In this document: positions 1 to 11,119 of the stretch, piece by piece
Numbering within the stretch: position 1 is the stretch's first letter
Layout of the letters: each line of letters opens with the position of its first letter
Assembly (NCBI GenBank): GCA_963693365.1
Contig: CAVNZM010000001.1
Location: 7,688,001 to 7,752,000 of the forward strand
DNA: 64,000 bases
DNA from: Amoebidium appalachense
Lineage: Eukaryota; Ichthyosporea
Direction of reading: 5' to 3'
Made by a program: the position numbers and the translations under genes
Notes under the pieces: model-generated
Database searches by the model: none
The model's input: the letters and a program-made list of their open reading frames with translations, nothing else
Told to the model about the DNA's origin: nothing

Positions 1-54
1 GTGCGTGTGTATGTGGCCCGGCATGCCCGGGGCGGGGCCTGCCAAAGAGAGAGA

Positions 55-96
<42 letters not shown>

Positions 97-1474
97 AAAC
101 CATAGCTGGTTCATGTAAACCGTTGAAGACCAGATCCATGAGCTCTCCGCCAGCGGCCGGCGCCCGGGCCCCGGAGCCTAACTGAATTCAATTTCAGCGC
201 GGAACTTGAAGATCGTGCAGCTACGCAGCAGCCCGCCGCTTGTAAAAATTTCGACGTTCTAGACTCCTCAGTGCAGCTGCAGCTGCTGTTGCAACTTGCA
301 ATATGGTTGCTTAGCATGTACATATGTCTCTAGCTGCATTGATTGGCTGTGCTGGAAAACGCAGTAGGCCGTCGAGTGAGGCTGGGCCCCCGACATTGTC
401 CACAGCAATAAATAGTGTGTAAACCCCCCAATGTGAAACTGAACTTTTTGATACGCATATGCAAATAGGCTAAAAGCGGCTTCCCGGCACTCTGATGTCC
501 AAGAAATGAATATACAGGCCTGTTTGGCCATGAAAAAGGGGCGGACACCCAATATTGCTATACAAATAACGTGTTGCTGTATTTGCGGAAACCTCAGAAA
601 GAGTAAATCTTGCAGCCATCATGATGCTAATAATAGGTCTTTCGAACTGAAACGAAATTTTGCTTCGCCCGGAAGTAAATCAGACCGCCAATTACATAAT
701 TGTAGCGCAACGGCTAACGATCCTCCCAACCTTTGGAAATGACGTCATCTGAGCGTTTAGCCCTATTGGACATTGGTTAATCGAGCATAACTTATTTTTG
801 GGACTGGCTGAGTTTGTAGCGATGTTATCACCCCTCAAGAGCGCTTTTTCTGGCTGTTATCTATATATTTCCTGAAAAGGCTTGTAATTTTTACTATATT
901 GTTTTGTAGAAATAATAGACCTGCGGGCAGCGCTGCAGCCTAAAAAGTTATAACCAGCAAGGGGACAAAACTAATTATTTATGAAATAGTTGGCTAATTT
1001 TTGAATGGGTAACACCTGCCATCATGCTGGTCGATCGAATGAATATTTCCGAACATTTATTGAACTTAGCCACGCTGTCTCCCTGCGGCCTCTCTAACAT
1101 ACCTTATATGTTGCCGCAAGCGTAATAGCTAGCGGTTTGGACATGGTCATATGAAAACTGGAGGCCCTCCAGACTATAATCAACCTAGCTCAAAGATGTC
1201 CCTCTATCTATGGCACATTCGGCTGTTTTTGCCAAGGCTAAAAGGGCACAGCCACATCAAGTGTAAGCCTTGGATGTTGGAGACTACACCACCATCAGCT
1301 TAGCAGCTGGCATCCTGACATGGCCGCAATCCATTACAACTATTGTAGCTTGTCTTGCGTGTTTGTAGTGTAGCGTGTTCGGCACGCCAATAATTTCAGG
1401 CCCGACCATAACCCCGTTTTTACGGTTAAAAATACCCTAAACTTTTCGAAAATACCATCAAATTTTCAGTTTCG
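1..1474. other. No gene recognised; upstream flank or intron
   Basis: Apart from a G run at 57-95 this is ordinary, mostly unique sequence of mixed composition with no long open frame. It lies upstream of the EGF exons and may hold the promoter and first (signal-peptide) exon of that gene or part of a long first intron. I could not identify a phase-1 donor preceded by a signal-peptide-like frame. The short open frames here lack codon structure or family resemblance. Confidence 0.6.
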
Positions 1475-1902
1475 CACTGCAAGTTTCTACATCTCCCCCT
1501 CCCCCTCCCCCCTCCCCCTTCCCCCCGTCTCCTTCTCCCGTCCCCTTCACTCCACCGCACTTTGTGCACCCAAGGGCCTGCTTGCTCCAATGAATCGTTT
1601 GGACTGAAGGCACCTCATCGTTTAACCCCCCCCCCCCCCCCCTCCCCCCTCCCCCCCTTCTCCCCCTATCCCACCTCACCTCACCGGGACCCCCCCTCTT
1701 GCTTCTCCCTCTTCAATTTTGTCCCACCATGCCACCATGGCTGTTTGCTATGACTCTCCCCCCCCCTCCCCCCCCCCCCCCCCCCCCCCCCCCTCCCCTC
1801 CGCTGCCACACAATAATTATCCCGCCTTCGTTTGCACACCCACACACACACACACACTCGCCATTGCACCCGCTAAACAACCAAAAACTCTGGCATGTAC
1901 AG

Positions 1903-2025
1903 ACGCCAACAAGTGCACGGCCAACACGCACAACTGCGCCACCACTGCCACCTGCACCAACACGGCCGGCTCCTTCACCTGCGCCTGCAACAGTGGCTAC
2001 AATGGCACCGGCACAACCTGTGCAG
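1903..2025 (+). CDS. EGF exon 1 (phase 1-1)
   Basis: Bounded by acag and g|gtagg. Six cysteines in EGF spacing. The start reads D-A-N-K-C, so the calcium-binding Glu of the usual DxNEC motif is Lys here; calcium binding by this module may be weakened. It is preceded by a C-type intron (see array finding). Confidence 0.85.
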
Positions 2026-2575
2026 GTAGGAATACACATCCAGAAAAAGATCCCTTCCCTCTACCCCAAGTAGTAAGTAAACCTTCCAAGTTTCGAACTC
2101 ACATTTTCGCCTGCAACGTTAGCATGTTGGATGTGACTTTCAGAAGAGTGCTGGCTGTTAACTAAACGCTAACAGTACCCAAGAAAGGGTCCAGCCAACC
2201 TAGATTGTGTTTGTAGGCACACACGGTAAGTTATTTGGTCCATTGATGCTCGCCATGTCATATGTTTCATTATTGGGAGCCTCCCCTCCCTCTAGAGCCT
2301 CCCCTTCCAACCTTCCGAAGCGCTCTCCCTCTATTCCCATCTGACCACCCTTTTTCACCCCAAACAGACACCAACGAGTGCACGACCAACACGCACAACT
2401 GCGCCACCACTGTCACCTGCACCAACACGGCCGGCTCCTTCACCTGCGCCTGCAAGAGCGGCTACAACGGAACCGGCATAATCTGTGCAGGTAGGAATAC
2501 CCCCAAAATTCACTCCCGTCTTGCCTCTACATTGCCTATCAAACACCCTTTCCTGTCTCCCTCCCACTCCATCAT

Positions 2576-2606
<31 letters not shown>

Positions 2607-3327
2607 TCCGCCCTTCCTGCTCTACTTACGATGCATACCCTTTGTGTGTGCTTTGTTAAATCTGCATTGTGTTGTCGTTATGAATGTTTACGATCGCACT
2701 CTGTAACCCATTCCAAACCCCCTTCCCTTTTTTTCCTCTTCTCCGTCATCTTCTTACTCCCCCCTTCCCCCCCCCCCCCCCCCCCTTCCTCCCGCGCTCA
2801 TCCCCCTTCTCCTTCTCACACCCACAGACGCCAACGAGTGCACGGCCAACGCGCACAACTGCGCCACCACTGCCACCTGCACCAACACGGCCGGCTCCTT
2901 CACCTGCGCCTGCAACAGCGGCTACAATGGCACCGGCACAACCTGTGCAGGTAAGATCACACATCCCCGCCCTCCCTCCCTCCCCCCTCCCCCCTTCCTC
3001 CCCACAAAAATAAAAAAGTAAAACTACTAAGTCCCCTCCCTCTACCCCTTAGTAGCCAACCTTCCAAGGTTTGAAGTCGCCTTTTTGCTTGCAACATAAG
3101 AACGTTGGGTGTGACTTTCAGCAATGTGCTGCTGCTAAGTAGTAACTGTACCTGAGCCTTAGCGACGTTCCAGCCCGCCTACATATGTAGGTTGTATCTG
3201 TAGGCACCAACTTAAGTTGTTTGGTCCGTCGATGGCCGATGTCCCCCCTTCTCTCTCTCACTCCCCCCTCCCCCCCCCCTCCTCCTCCTCCTCCTCTTCT
3301 CTGTCACTCCCTCCTCCTGTCCCTCCC

Positions 3328-3361
<34 letters not shown>

Positions 3362-6300
3362 ACCCCCCCCCCTCCGCCCCCCCAAAAAAATAAAAAAAAA
3401 TCCGAAGCGCTCCCCCTCTTTTCTCATCTTAACCACACCCCTTACCCCAACAGATAGAAACGAGTGCACGGCCAACACACACACCTGCGCCACCACTGCC
3501 ACCTGCACCAACACGGCCGGCTCCTTCACCTGCGCCTGCAACAGTGCCTACGCTGGCACCGGCACAACTTGCGCAGGTAGGAACACACATGTTCTACAGA
3601 ATACTTAACTTATAGTCTATTTTTTTTTCATGGTTTTCCCAGGGTCAGACGTCGGGGCAAAATCCGGGTCATTTGACACCCTTCGAAATCCCGGTCGTAA
3701 CAATTGACATTCAATCAATGCCCCTTTTTGATCGTATTATGGGCTTTTGCTAATTGTGAATATGACACTTTTGAATGGTACCGCAAGTTCCTTCTCCCGC
3801 CCACTTCACTCCACCCCACTTTGTGCACCTAAGGCCTACTACTGGCTCCAATGAACCGTCTTGGCTAATGCACCTCATCTTCCTAACACTCCCCCCCCCC
3901 TCATTTTCTACGTCACGTTCTCCTCACGCCCTCTTGCCTCTCCCTCAGTCTGAATCATAGACTACCATCCCCCCTCCCCCTCCCCCCCCCCCCCCCCCTC
4001 CCCCCCCCTCCTCGGGCACAAAAAAGTTATCCCGCCTTCCTTCCACACCCATACCCTGCCACACACACTCCCCATTGCACTCGCTAAACAAAAAGCCTTC
4101 ATCTAAACAGACGCCAACGAGTGCACGGCCGACACGCACAACTGCGCCACCACTGCCACCTGCACCAATACGATTGGCTCCTTCACCTGCGCCTGCAACA
4201 GTGGCTACAACGGCACCGGCATAACCTGTGCAGGTAAGATCACCCCTTCCCACCAGGAAAAAAAAAAAAAAACAGGTCCCTTTCCTCTGTCTAAACCTTT
4301 TTAAGTTTCGAACTCGCATTTTCGCCCTGGCATGTTAGATGTGACTCTCAGAAAGGTGCTGGCTGCTAACTGAACACTGAACAGTACCCGGGAAGGTTCC
4401 AGTCAACCTAGGTTGTGTTTGTAGGCACACTGTAAGTTGTTTCGTCCATTGATGCTTGCTATGTCATATGTTTCATTATTGCCCTCCCCAAAGAACCCCC
4501 CCTCCTCCCACCCACCCTTCCGAAGTGCTCTCCCTCTATTCCCACCTGAACCACCCCCTTCACCCCAACAGACACCAACGAGTGCACGGCCAACACGCAC
4601 AACTGCGACACCACTGCCACCTGCACCAACACGGCCAACTCCTTTACCTGCTTCTGCAATAGTGGCTACACTGGCACCGGAACAACATGTGCAGGTAAGA
4701 TCACACACATTCTACAGAGCGCTTCGATATATTCCTCCTTTTTTTTTTTGATTTTATAATAGAGTATTCTGTATTCGAGGTTTTGCCAGCGTCAGGCATG
4801 TTTGAAATCCGGGCAGACTTCGGGGAGTTTGACATCCTTCCTGGTCGTAATAATTGACTGAATAATTGAACTTCCTCTTTTTAATCGCACTGTGGACTTC
4901 CGCTAATCACAAATGTACCCCATTTTCTTAACATTCTCCCGCCCAACCTCTCCCAGCCCGTGCCGCACAAATATCCCGCCTTTCTTCACCCACCTGCACC
5001 CCATTACACACACTCGCCATCACACCTGCTAAACAACCATAAACCTCAACCTAACGCCAACGAGTGCACGGCCAACACGCACAACTGCGCCACCACTGCC
5101 ACCTGCACCAACACGGCCGGCTCCTTCACCTGAGCCTGCAACAGCGGCTACACCGGCACCGGCACAACTTGCGCAGGTAGGATTACACGTTTCCCTTCCC
5201 CCCCTCTTCTTTACAGTGTCACCACCCTTTCCTCTTTTTTTATTTTTATTTTTTATTTTATACCGTTTTGTTCCCGGAGGGACCTCTTGGGCCCTCAGGG
5301 GGAACTACCGTCTTCCACCCAGCACCGAAGGTACTCTAGCTAGGGTGCTCCGGTATTTTTAGCTAAACCACCCTTTCCTCTCACTCTCTGCCCTATACAC
5401 ACACACACTGAAATGTGTTCACAGGTCGTGAACTTGCTTCACTGATTGTGGGCTAAATTCCCCCTGACCCAATTCCTACCCATCCCGAAGCTTCACCTGT
5501 CCCCCCTCTGCCCTTACTGCCGCAACATTCCCCCTTTTTCTCCCGTCCAGCTCACTCTCTTTTTTCTTCGCTGTTTTGTAAGAAAGAGAAGTTGGGGGAG
5601 GGGGGCGAGGAACACACACACACGACCACCCCCCCCCCCCCCCCCCCCCCCCCTCACACACACACACAAACACACCCTTGCCCTTGTCCTTTTCCTTACC
5701 CTTTCCCTTCACCCTTTCCCTTTTCCTTTGCCTTTGAACTCCAACACTCACCCATGCCCACCCACACACACAGCAAGTTCCAGTGGGGGTTTTACGGCTG
5801 CAAATGTGGTCACCACCACCACCACCACCACCACGACGGCAAGCTCTGCAGCCGCCGCCACCACCACCACCACCTCCGTTATACAGGGCCCCTTCTCCAC
5901 CACCCAACCTTTCACACTGTACGTGCGAAATGTTAACAGCCCAGAGGGTGACTTTACCCCGCTCGCACGGACAATTTTCGCAAATTCGCTGACCTCATCC
6001 CAAGACGGTGGCTATTGTCTGATGGCCAAGATGCCGCAGACACAGCTAACGACCATCTTTAACTGCAACCACCCCCAGTCGTCAGTCGTTATGAGCTACG
6101 ACGGCGCGTCGACTTTAACGATTAAAGGTCTGTTCACGGGGTGCCCCAGCGTTTTCACCGATCAGGAGTGTGCCTTTTCCACTTCCAAACTTGGCGGCGC
6201 TGGCACGTGCACCGTCAATTTTTCGTACCCTGTTAAGGGGATAAACGGGTCGTTAGTATGCGACGGATCAGGCTCGAATTTCGGGGGGGGAACCATTGAT

Positions 6301-6456
6301 TGTGTGGGGGAGACGGCGACGTTTGGCGGCAAGCTGAGCACGTCTATGATTGGTTTATACGGGGTGCCGGCTTCATTCCACGTAGCCAATCGGACGTTCG
6401 ATAAGGGGCAGAACGGACATGGGTGGGTGGTGCACTCGGAGGATATGCTCGGCTGA
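1903..6456 (+). CDS. EGF-repeat protein, 3' part of gene (multi-exon)
   Basis: Exons: 1903-2025, 2368-2490, 2828-2950, 3454-3576, 4111-4233, 4572-4694, 5774-6456 (stop TGA 6454-6456). The first six are each 123 bp (41 codons) and phase 1 at both ends, the class 1-1 arrangement typical of EGF modules. Each module has six cysteines, a DxNEC-type calcium-binding start and the CxNx4FxC hydroxylation/calcium pattern. The last exon is also entered in phase 1. Known EGF proteins of this kind are secreted or cell-surface; that is an inference here because neither signal peptide nor membrane segment is visible. The 5' end was not found and may lie before 1.5 kb or outside the window. A seventh EGF exon (5054-5176) is dead and is left out of the model. 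Confidence 0.85.
2368..2490 (+). CDS. EGF exon 2 (phase 1-1)
   Basis: Bounded by aaacag and gcag|gtagg. Starts D-T-N-E-C, with complete six-cysteine EGF spacing and the TNTAGSF segment shared by nearly all modules. Calcium-binding EGF pattern intact. Confidence 0.85.
2828..2950 (+). CDS. EGF exon 3 (phase 1-1)
   Basis: Bounded by cccacag and gcag|gtaagat. Starts D-A-N-E-C and is almost identical to EGF exon 1 at the DNA level. The intron before it (2491-2827) is unlike the other introns in the array and carries the dispersed repeat at about 2627-2710. Confidence 0.85.
3454..3576 (+). CDS. EGF exon 4 (phase 1-1)
   Basis: Bounded by caacag and gcag|gtagg. Starts D-R-N-E-C. The usual C-terminal GYNG is AYAG here; all six cysteines are kept. 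Confidence 0.85.
4111..4233 (+). CDS. EGF exon 5 (phase 1-1)
   Basis: Bounded by aaacag and gcag|gtaagat. Starts D-A-N-E-C, with ADTHN and TNTIGSF substitutions relative to its neighbours. Calcium-binding pattern intact. Confidence 0.85.
4572..4694 (+). CDS. EGF exon 6 (phase 1-1)
   Basis: Bounded by caacag and gcag|gtaagat. Starts D-T-N-E-C; more diverged than the others (CDTTAT, TNTANSF, CFCNSGYTG) but with all six cysteines. The exon that follows is dead, so this is the last usable EGF module. Confidence 0.85.
5054..5176 (+). pseudogene. Dead EGF exon: lost acceptor plus in-frame stop
   Basis: A 123-bp segment aligns end to end with the live EGF exons and still has its donor (gcag|gtagg). 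The acceptor reads cctaacgcc where the others have acagacgcc, so the AG is gone. Codon 27 is TGA (5131-5133) where the others have TGC for the fourth cysteine. Because the module is phase 1-1, skipping it leaves the frame intact and joins EGF exon 6 to the terminal exon. Confidence 0.85.
5774..6456 (+). CDS. Terminal exon of EGF-repeat protein
   Basis: Entered in phase 1 at a (CA)n-CAG acceptor. It encodes about 227 residues: a Ser/Gly start, a low-complexity Thr/Ala linker from CAC/ACC repeats (about 5810-5880), then a region with seven cysteines and N-glycosylation sequons (NFS, NGS, NRT). I do not recognise the domain. No membrane segment or GPI-type tail is seen; the protein ends at S-E-D-M-L-G. 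An extracellular domain is inferred from the Cys pattern and the EGF partners. Confidence 0.75.
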
Positions 6457-7713
6457 GACTGGATGTTTACGATTAGCGATAAGTGAAAAAACGGTGTAAT
6501 GTTTACGATTAGTGATAAGTGAAAAAAAAACTGTGTGACACATGTCCTATGTTTGCTGCGTGACGTAATTGGCTTCAGCGGAATCGGCCCCGTATTTAGA
6601 TATTGTGTAATTGCCATAAAAGGGAACCCGGGATAAATGCGGGCATATAGAGACGTTAATACAACGGGATGTGAGATGCTGTCCAACAGTTGTGTTCACA
6701 TGTCGTCATGGGATCGAGCCAAAGGTACATATCATATAGCTAATATGAATGTTTTGATATAGCTCTGTGTGCAGTGATGAGATAAGCAATGGCGATTTCA
6801 TTCTTGATACATTTCTAACCCTAATTGAGCATTGGTGCAACCAGCAACCAATGCATGTAGACCGATGTTTTACAAATAAAAAGACCAAAGAAATAAACAT
6901 TAGTTTCGATAGCAAACGACTTTATCAGCCCCCCTCCCCCTCCCCCCCCCCCCCCCCCCCCCCCCCCCTCCCTGCGTTCCCCCGCCTCTCAAAAGCCACC
7001 TCTCAAAAAAATTTTTTTTAAAAAAAACACGAGTTCACACAAACACTGCGACCTGCCCTCTGTTGCTTCTGTTGCTAAGAAAGATCCCATTTAACGGCAT
7101 CCGCCTGTGTGGGCGGAATTCTGAAATGATTTTCAATCCCCAGCCAAGTTAATAAGTTTGCTGAGCTGCCGAGAGGCTAGGAGATGGTCGCTGGGAAAAT
7201 GGTTGTCTTTAAAGTTTTCAACCCGAACAATCGATATCAACAAAACGGGCGGGCGGGCGGGCGGACGGCTGGGGGGTGGTGGTAGTGGTGGTTGGGGGGG
7301 GGGGGGGGGGGTCACAGGAGATTTTGCACTGGCAATTGGCCGTCTCAAAGTATATTAGCCTAACCGGTTACCCCCCTTTAAATGATGGATTTTATTCAAA
7401 TCGCGATCGGGGAATCAGACAGGGCTAAGAATGGACATAGGGCTGAATATGGATATTTAGTACAGTTGCTATAGACACAACGTACAACAAGATAGTCGCT
7501 GAGATTAACCGCATACCCCACGAGATCTACCGAAACGAAAATTCCTACCGTACTCCTTCTGTAAGTGCCTGCAACCAAACAAAAACTTGAACAGTCAATT
7601 GCTACCACATGTTGTCAACACAAACACATATCTCATATAAGCAAAACCAACCGGTAACTGTACATATGCGGAATTCGAATGAGGCTCCACACATCCTGTA
7701 ACAGTTCAAATTC
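6457..7713. other. Convergent intergenic region
   Basis: Separates the plus-strand EGF gene from the minus-strand F-box gene. It holds a two-copy tandem repeat of about 35 bp directly after the stop (about 6462-6525), an AATAAA-like hexamer at about 6873, a C run near 6946-6968, a (GGGC)n stretch near 7247-7265 and a G run near 7295-7312. No coding frame is convincing. Confidence 0.6.
6462..6525. repeat. Two-copy ~35-bp tandem repeat
   Basis: Two adjacent near-copies of a unit beginning tgtttacgattag and followed by ataagtgaaaaa, differing at one internal base and in the A-run length. Lies in the probable 3' UTR of the EGF gene. Confidence 0.8.
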
Positions 7714-8105
7714 TCATGCCACCAGCGCAAGGTTAGGGTTGCTCTTCCAAAAACGAACCCTTTTCTTCACCTCCTCCGGCAAGCACGCATGCAACCCCCT
7801 GCCCACAAACAGAGTCTTCAATGACTTGCAGCAAACAAGAGGCGTAACATCAGTCACCAAGGTGCGACATAAATTCAGCGTTTCGAGATTTTCACACGTG
7901 GAAAGTGGTCGAATGTCGTGGACTGGCGTGGAACGTAGGCTCAGAACACGGAGAGAAGGGTGGCATGTGAGCGGGGAGATGTCTTTCACACGTGTGAGTG
8001 TGAGCCAGAGGATATGAAGGGAGGGGCAGTGGGCAAGGGGGCTGATGTCGCTGACTTTTGTCTGTTCGAGGTCAACGGTGTGCAAGTGCGCACACCAGGA
8101 CAGCG
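7714..8105 (-). CDS. F-box gene, exon 3 (LRRs and C-terminus)
   Basis: Acceptor is the end of a (CA)n array, cacacag (phase 1). Encodes LRRs with TKVSDISPL, TRVKDISPL, TPVHDIRPL and TLVTDVTPL, then a basic tail ending NPNLALVA. Confidence 0.85.
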
Positions 8106-8153
<48 letters not shown>

Positions 8154-8211
8154 ACGCACGTGCGAGAACATGTGTTTGTGCGTGTGTATGTGTCCTGTGT
8201 AGAATTGGCCG

Positions 8212-8279
<68 letters not shown>

Positions 8280-8816
8280 TGGTTAGATAATGGAAAGACA
8301 GTGTTGTTGAAAGAGGGCAAAAATGTAAACACCAAATGACTAGCATTAATAAACGACAACTAAAACGTCCTCCCATAAGATCATGACCTTTCCCTGCGTA
8401 CACATACCAGAACACCCCGGTCCTCAACCCTGTATATCCGCTCTTCCCCCCCTCCCCCCCCCCCCCCCCCCAAAAAAAAAAAAAACAACAACAAAACAAC
8501 AACAATCAGGATAAACTATACGGAAGAAAGTAATGAGAATGATACGCACAAAAGGGGAGAGAGACAAACACTGTGTGGTAATCATGCAACGAGAAAAAAG
8601 GAAAAGTTCTACGTAACTGCCCTGACCACCTGTGTCCATAGAACCAAGAACACCAGAGGTGTAAACATGCAGCCTCTCCCATTCCTGTTTTAAGATTCAC
8701 GATAGAAACAACGTCTTGTAGAACATAAAAAATGAAGAAGAATGCCCCCCCCCCCCCCCTCCCCCCCCCCCCCACAAAAAAACAAAAACAAAAAAAACAC
8801 ACATACACACCGCACG

Positions 8817-8913
<97 letters not shown>

Positions 8914-11119
8914 CAACAACAACAACAACAAGAAAGCGAAAAGGGTCACAAAATGGCAAAAATGAACATGCAAAGCACCCAGAAAGCACGGAGATCGAGG
9001 GGGAAGAAAGGCGGGGAGGAGAAGGGGGGAGGGAGGGGGGAGGGACGGACAAAAAAGCAAACAAAACGAGAAAGGACCATACACACAAGATAAAGGCAAA
9101 GAAGAAGCAAAGCACCTGGAGGAGAAGGGAGCGGGGAAGGGGGAGGAGGGGGGAGGAGAGAAAGGCAGGCAGCAGGGAAAAGGGGAGGTTGAGAAAGAAG
9201 GAAAACGGGGGGGAAATAAAGCGAGGAAAAAAGCGAGAAAGAGAGATGCGCACACCCACACCAACAAAACCACCCACACGGACATCCCCCCCCCCCCCCC
9301 CCCCCCCTCCCCCCCCCCTCCGTCACACACACACACACACAAACTCACAGACACACCCCGTGAAATTTTTTAGAACAATTAACCAGAAACTTTCAAGGCA
9401 CGTACCGGTTATATCCGCCACATCAGTCAGGCCCACATCCAACACTTTTAACCCACTCCACGCCACACCCCCAATCCCCGTCAACCGTGTCGCCGCAAAT
9501 ACACCACCTCGGGACCCCCCCTCCGCGCTCTCCCACCGTCAGAATCCACATTTCCAACCGGAGAACCGGTCAAATACAGAATTTTCAAAAAACCCCCATC
9601 GTTATTTCCGTCCCCGTCGAAAACCGACGAGACATTCGAAATTCTTGTTCGTCGCAAGAGAGCCTTGGTGAGAGATGTGTGGTTCTGCAATGGGCTGATG
9701 TCTGAAATCGGACATTCATCCGCAACCAGAAATTTCAGCTTTGAGAGGGATGCCACTACGGAGATTGAGGAGACGCGTGTTTTCTCGCACGACAAAAACG
9801 TGAGTTGGGTCAGGGTGGAGAGGGGGGAGAGGTCGGTGACGGCAGTCAGGGAGAGGTCGAGGTGGTGTAGGGAGACACAGGTGGAGAGGGTGTCCACGTG
9901 AGCAATCTGCGCGGAGGGGAGGGGGGCGGGGAGGGCCGGGGGGTGGGGGGGGGGGGGGGGGGTTGGCAGTGGTGGGGATGGGGGGGTGGGGTGGGGTGGG
10001 GTGGGGGGGGGGGGGATCTTTGTGTGAACGTTTATCGTGGGGACGCCGGTTGGCAGGTTGGGTGGGGTAAGCGTGTGGGTGGGGTGGGGTGGGGGAAGGA
10101 CGGCAGGAAGGGTGCGAATGTGAGCGAGTCATATAAAATAATTAGTTTGTGTATCAGCAGCACAAGTGCCGCAGTACATGGGCTGTGTGTGTGTATTTGT
10201 ATGTGAATGTGTGTGGGTAGGAACAGTGATTTCCTTTGTTGTTTGGTAGGTAAACGAATGCTTGTTGGTGTGCTATGCACCACATGCTCTCACACTGAGA
10301 TCCACAGGCAAGAACAAGTTAAGAGAATAATGTGCGGTGCAATATTGAAAAGAGAAAGGAAGGAAGGGGGGGGAGGGGGGCGGGGCGCAAAGAGAAAAAG
10401 AGAGGGGGGAGGGGGAAGAGGGGGAGAAGGAGGGAGGGAGGGAGGGAGGGAGGGAGGGAGGGAGGGAGGGAGGGAGGGAGGGAGTGAGTGAGTGAGGGAG
10501 GGAGGGAGGGAGGGAGGGAGGGAGGGAGGGAGAGGGAGGGGGGGGGGGGGGGGGGAGGGGGGGGGAGGGGGGGGGGAGGAAGGGGAGAATATCTAAACGT
10601 TGGTGAGCCTGGGGATAAAAGGAACCAAACGTGTTATTGGTGGACTATAAGGCAACTTGAAAAAGACTCGATGGCTACTTCCCCCCCCTCCCCCCCCCCC
10701 CTCCCCCCCTTCTCACCCCCCTCCCCCCTCCCTCCCACACACACAAAAAACAAAAAAAACAAAAATAAAAAATAAAGAGAGAAGAATAAAGGAATTATGC
10801 AGATAAGCAGACCACACACCCTTGGATTTGGAGCAGCAAATTTAATCAGACGAACAGCGCCAAAGGCACACACAGGCCCCAAGTCCTCCTCCTCCGTCCC
10901 CCGCGGCAGCAAAACCTCCCGTAGCTGCGGCCAGCGCTTGCCATAAAAGGAAAGTAGGGCAAGATGATTGACAGACATGGAAACTGGACCTGTTTCAACA
11001 TGGCTTGCACGTGCGGCCTGCGCCCACTTTCTGTTGACCATGCTGCATGTTTTAACAACGAATGGAAGAGGGAGGAAGGTGAGGATGTGAGCTAGAAGCT
11101 CGGTCGGAAGGGCATCCAT
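7714..11119 (-). CDS. F-box / leucine-rich-repeat protein (complete, one frameshift)
   Basis: Exons, in transcript order: 11119-10820, 9906-9406, 8105-7714 (stop TGA 7716-7714). Junction phases are 0 and 1 and agree. The first exon encodes an F-box at residues about 1-35 (LPTELLAHILTFLP); the next two encode a continuous run of LRRs of the type LxxLxLxxTxVxDIxPL. In known families F-box/LRR proteins are substrate adaptors of SCF (Skp1-Cullin-F-box) ubiquitin ligases, the F-box binding Skp1 and the LRRs the substrate. Expected length is about 397 aa. The frame breaks in a C7 run (plus strand 9515-9521) in exon 2: the LRR pattern continues in the other frame, as if one base were missing. Introns are filled with (CA)n, GGGA and C/G runs. 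Confidence 0.85.
8104..8277. repeat. (TG)n, 32-bp G run and (GA)n
   Basis: Compound simple repeat in the last intron of the F-box gene: (TG)n from 8107, a G run at 8213-8244 and (GA)n at 8244-8277. On the coding strand this is pyrimidine-rich and leads into the acceptor. Confidence 0.9.
8816..8932. repeat. (CA)n and (CAA)n arrays
   Basis: About 90 bp of (CA)n followed by (CAA)n, inside the second intron of the F-box gene; C runs lie on either side (about 8743-8773 and 9286-9320). Confidence 0.9.
9406..9906 (-). CDS. F-box gene, exon 2 (LRRs, frameshifted)
   Basis: Acceptor gcgcag, donor accg|gtacg (phase 1). Four to five LRRs including TAVTDLSPL and CPISDISPL. The frame used at the start hits a TGA at about 9481; from the C7 run at 9515-9521 the LRR signature (GLKVLDVGLTDVADIT) continues in a different frame to the donor. 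The exon is 501 bp where the flanking phases need 502. Confidence 0.75.
10428..10578. repeat. (GGGA)n array with G runs
   Basis: Tetranucleotide array of GGGA units with a short GTGA interruption, followed by G runs; it lies in the first intron of the F-box gene and forms a long pyrimidine stretch on the coding strand. Confidence 0.9.
10820..11119 (-). CDS. F-box gene, exon 1 (F-box domain)
   Basis: ATG at 11119-11117, exactly 100 codons, donor g|gtgtgtgg in phase 0. The F-box matches the family pattern LPxELxxxILxxL with a downstream VNRKW segment. The remainder leads into the LRR region (AVRLIKF). The start is the first ATG of the frame and sits at the usual distance before an F-box. Confidence 0.85.

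Noticed and set aside
5265-5360. Hairpin-forming segment in the last EGF-gene intron
   Set aside because: Short GC-rich inverted matches (gcacc/ggtgc) are present but do not resemble a known RNA, and no boundary signals were found.
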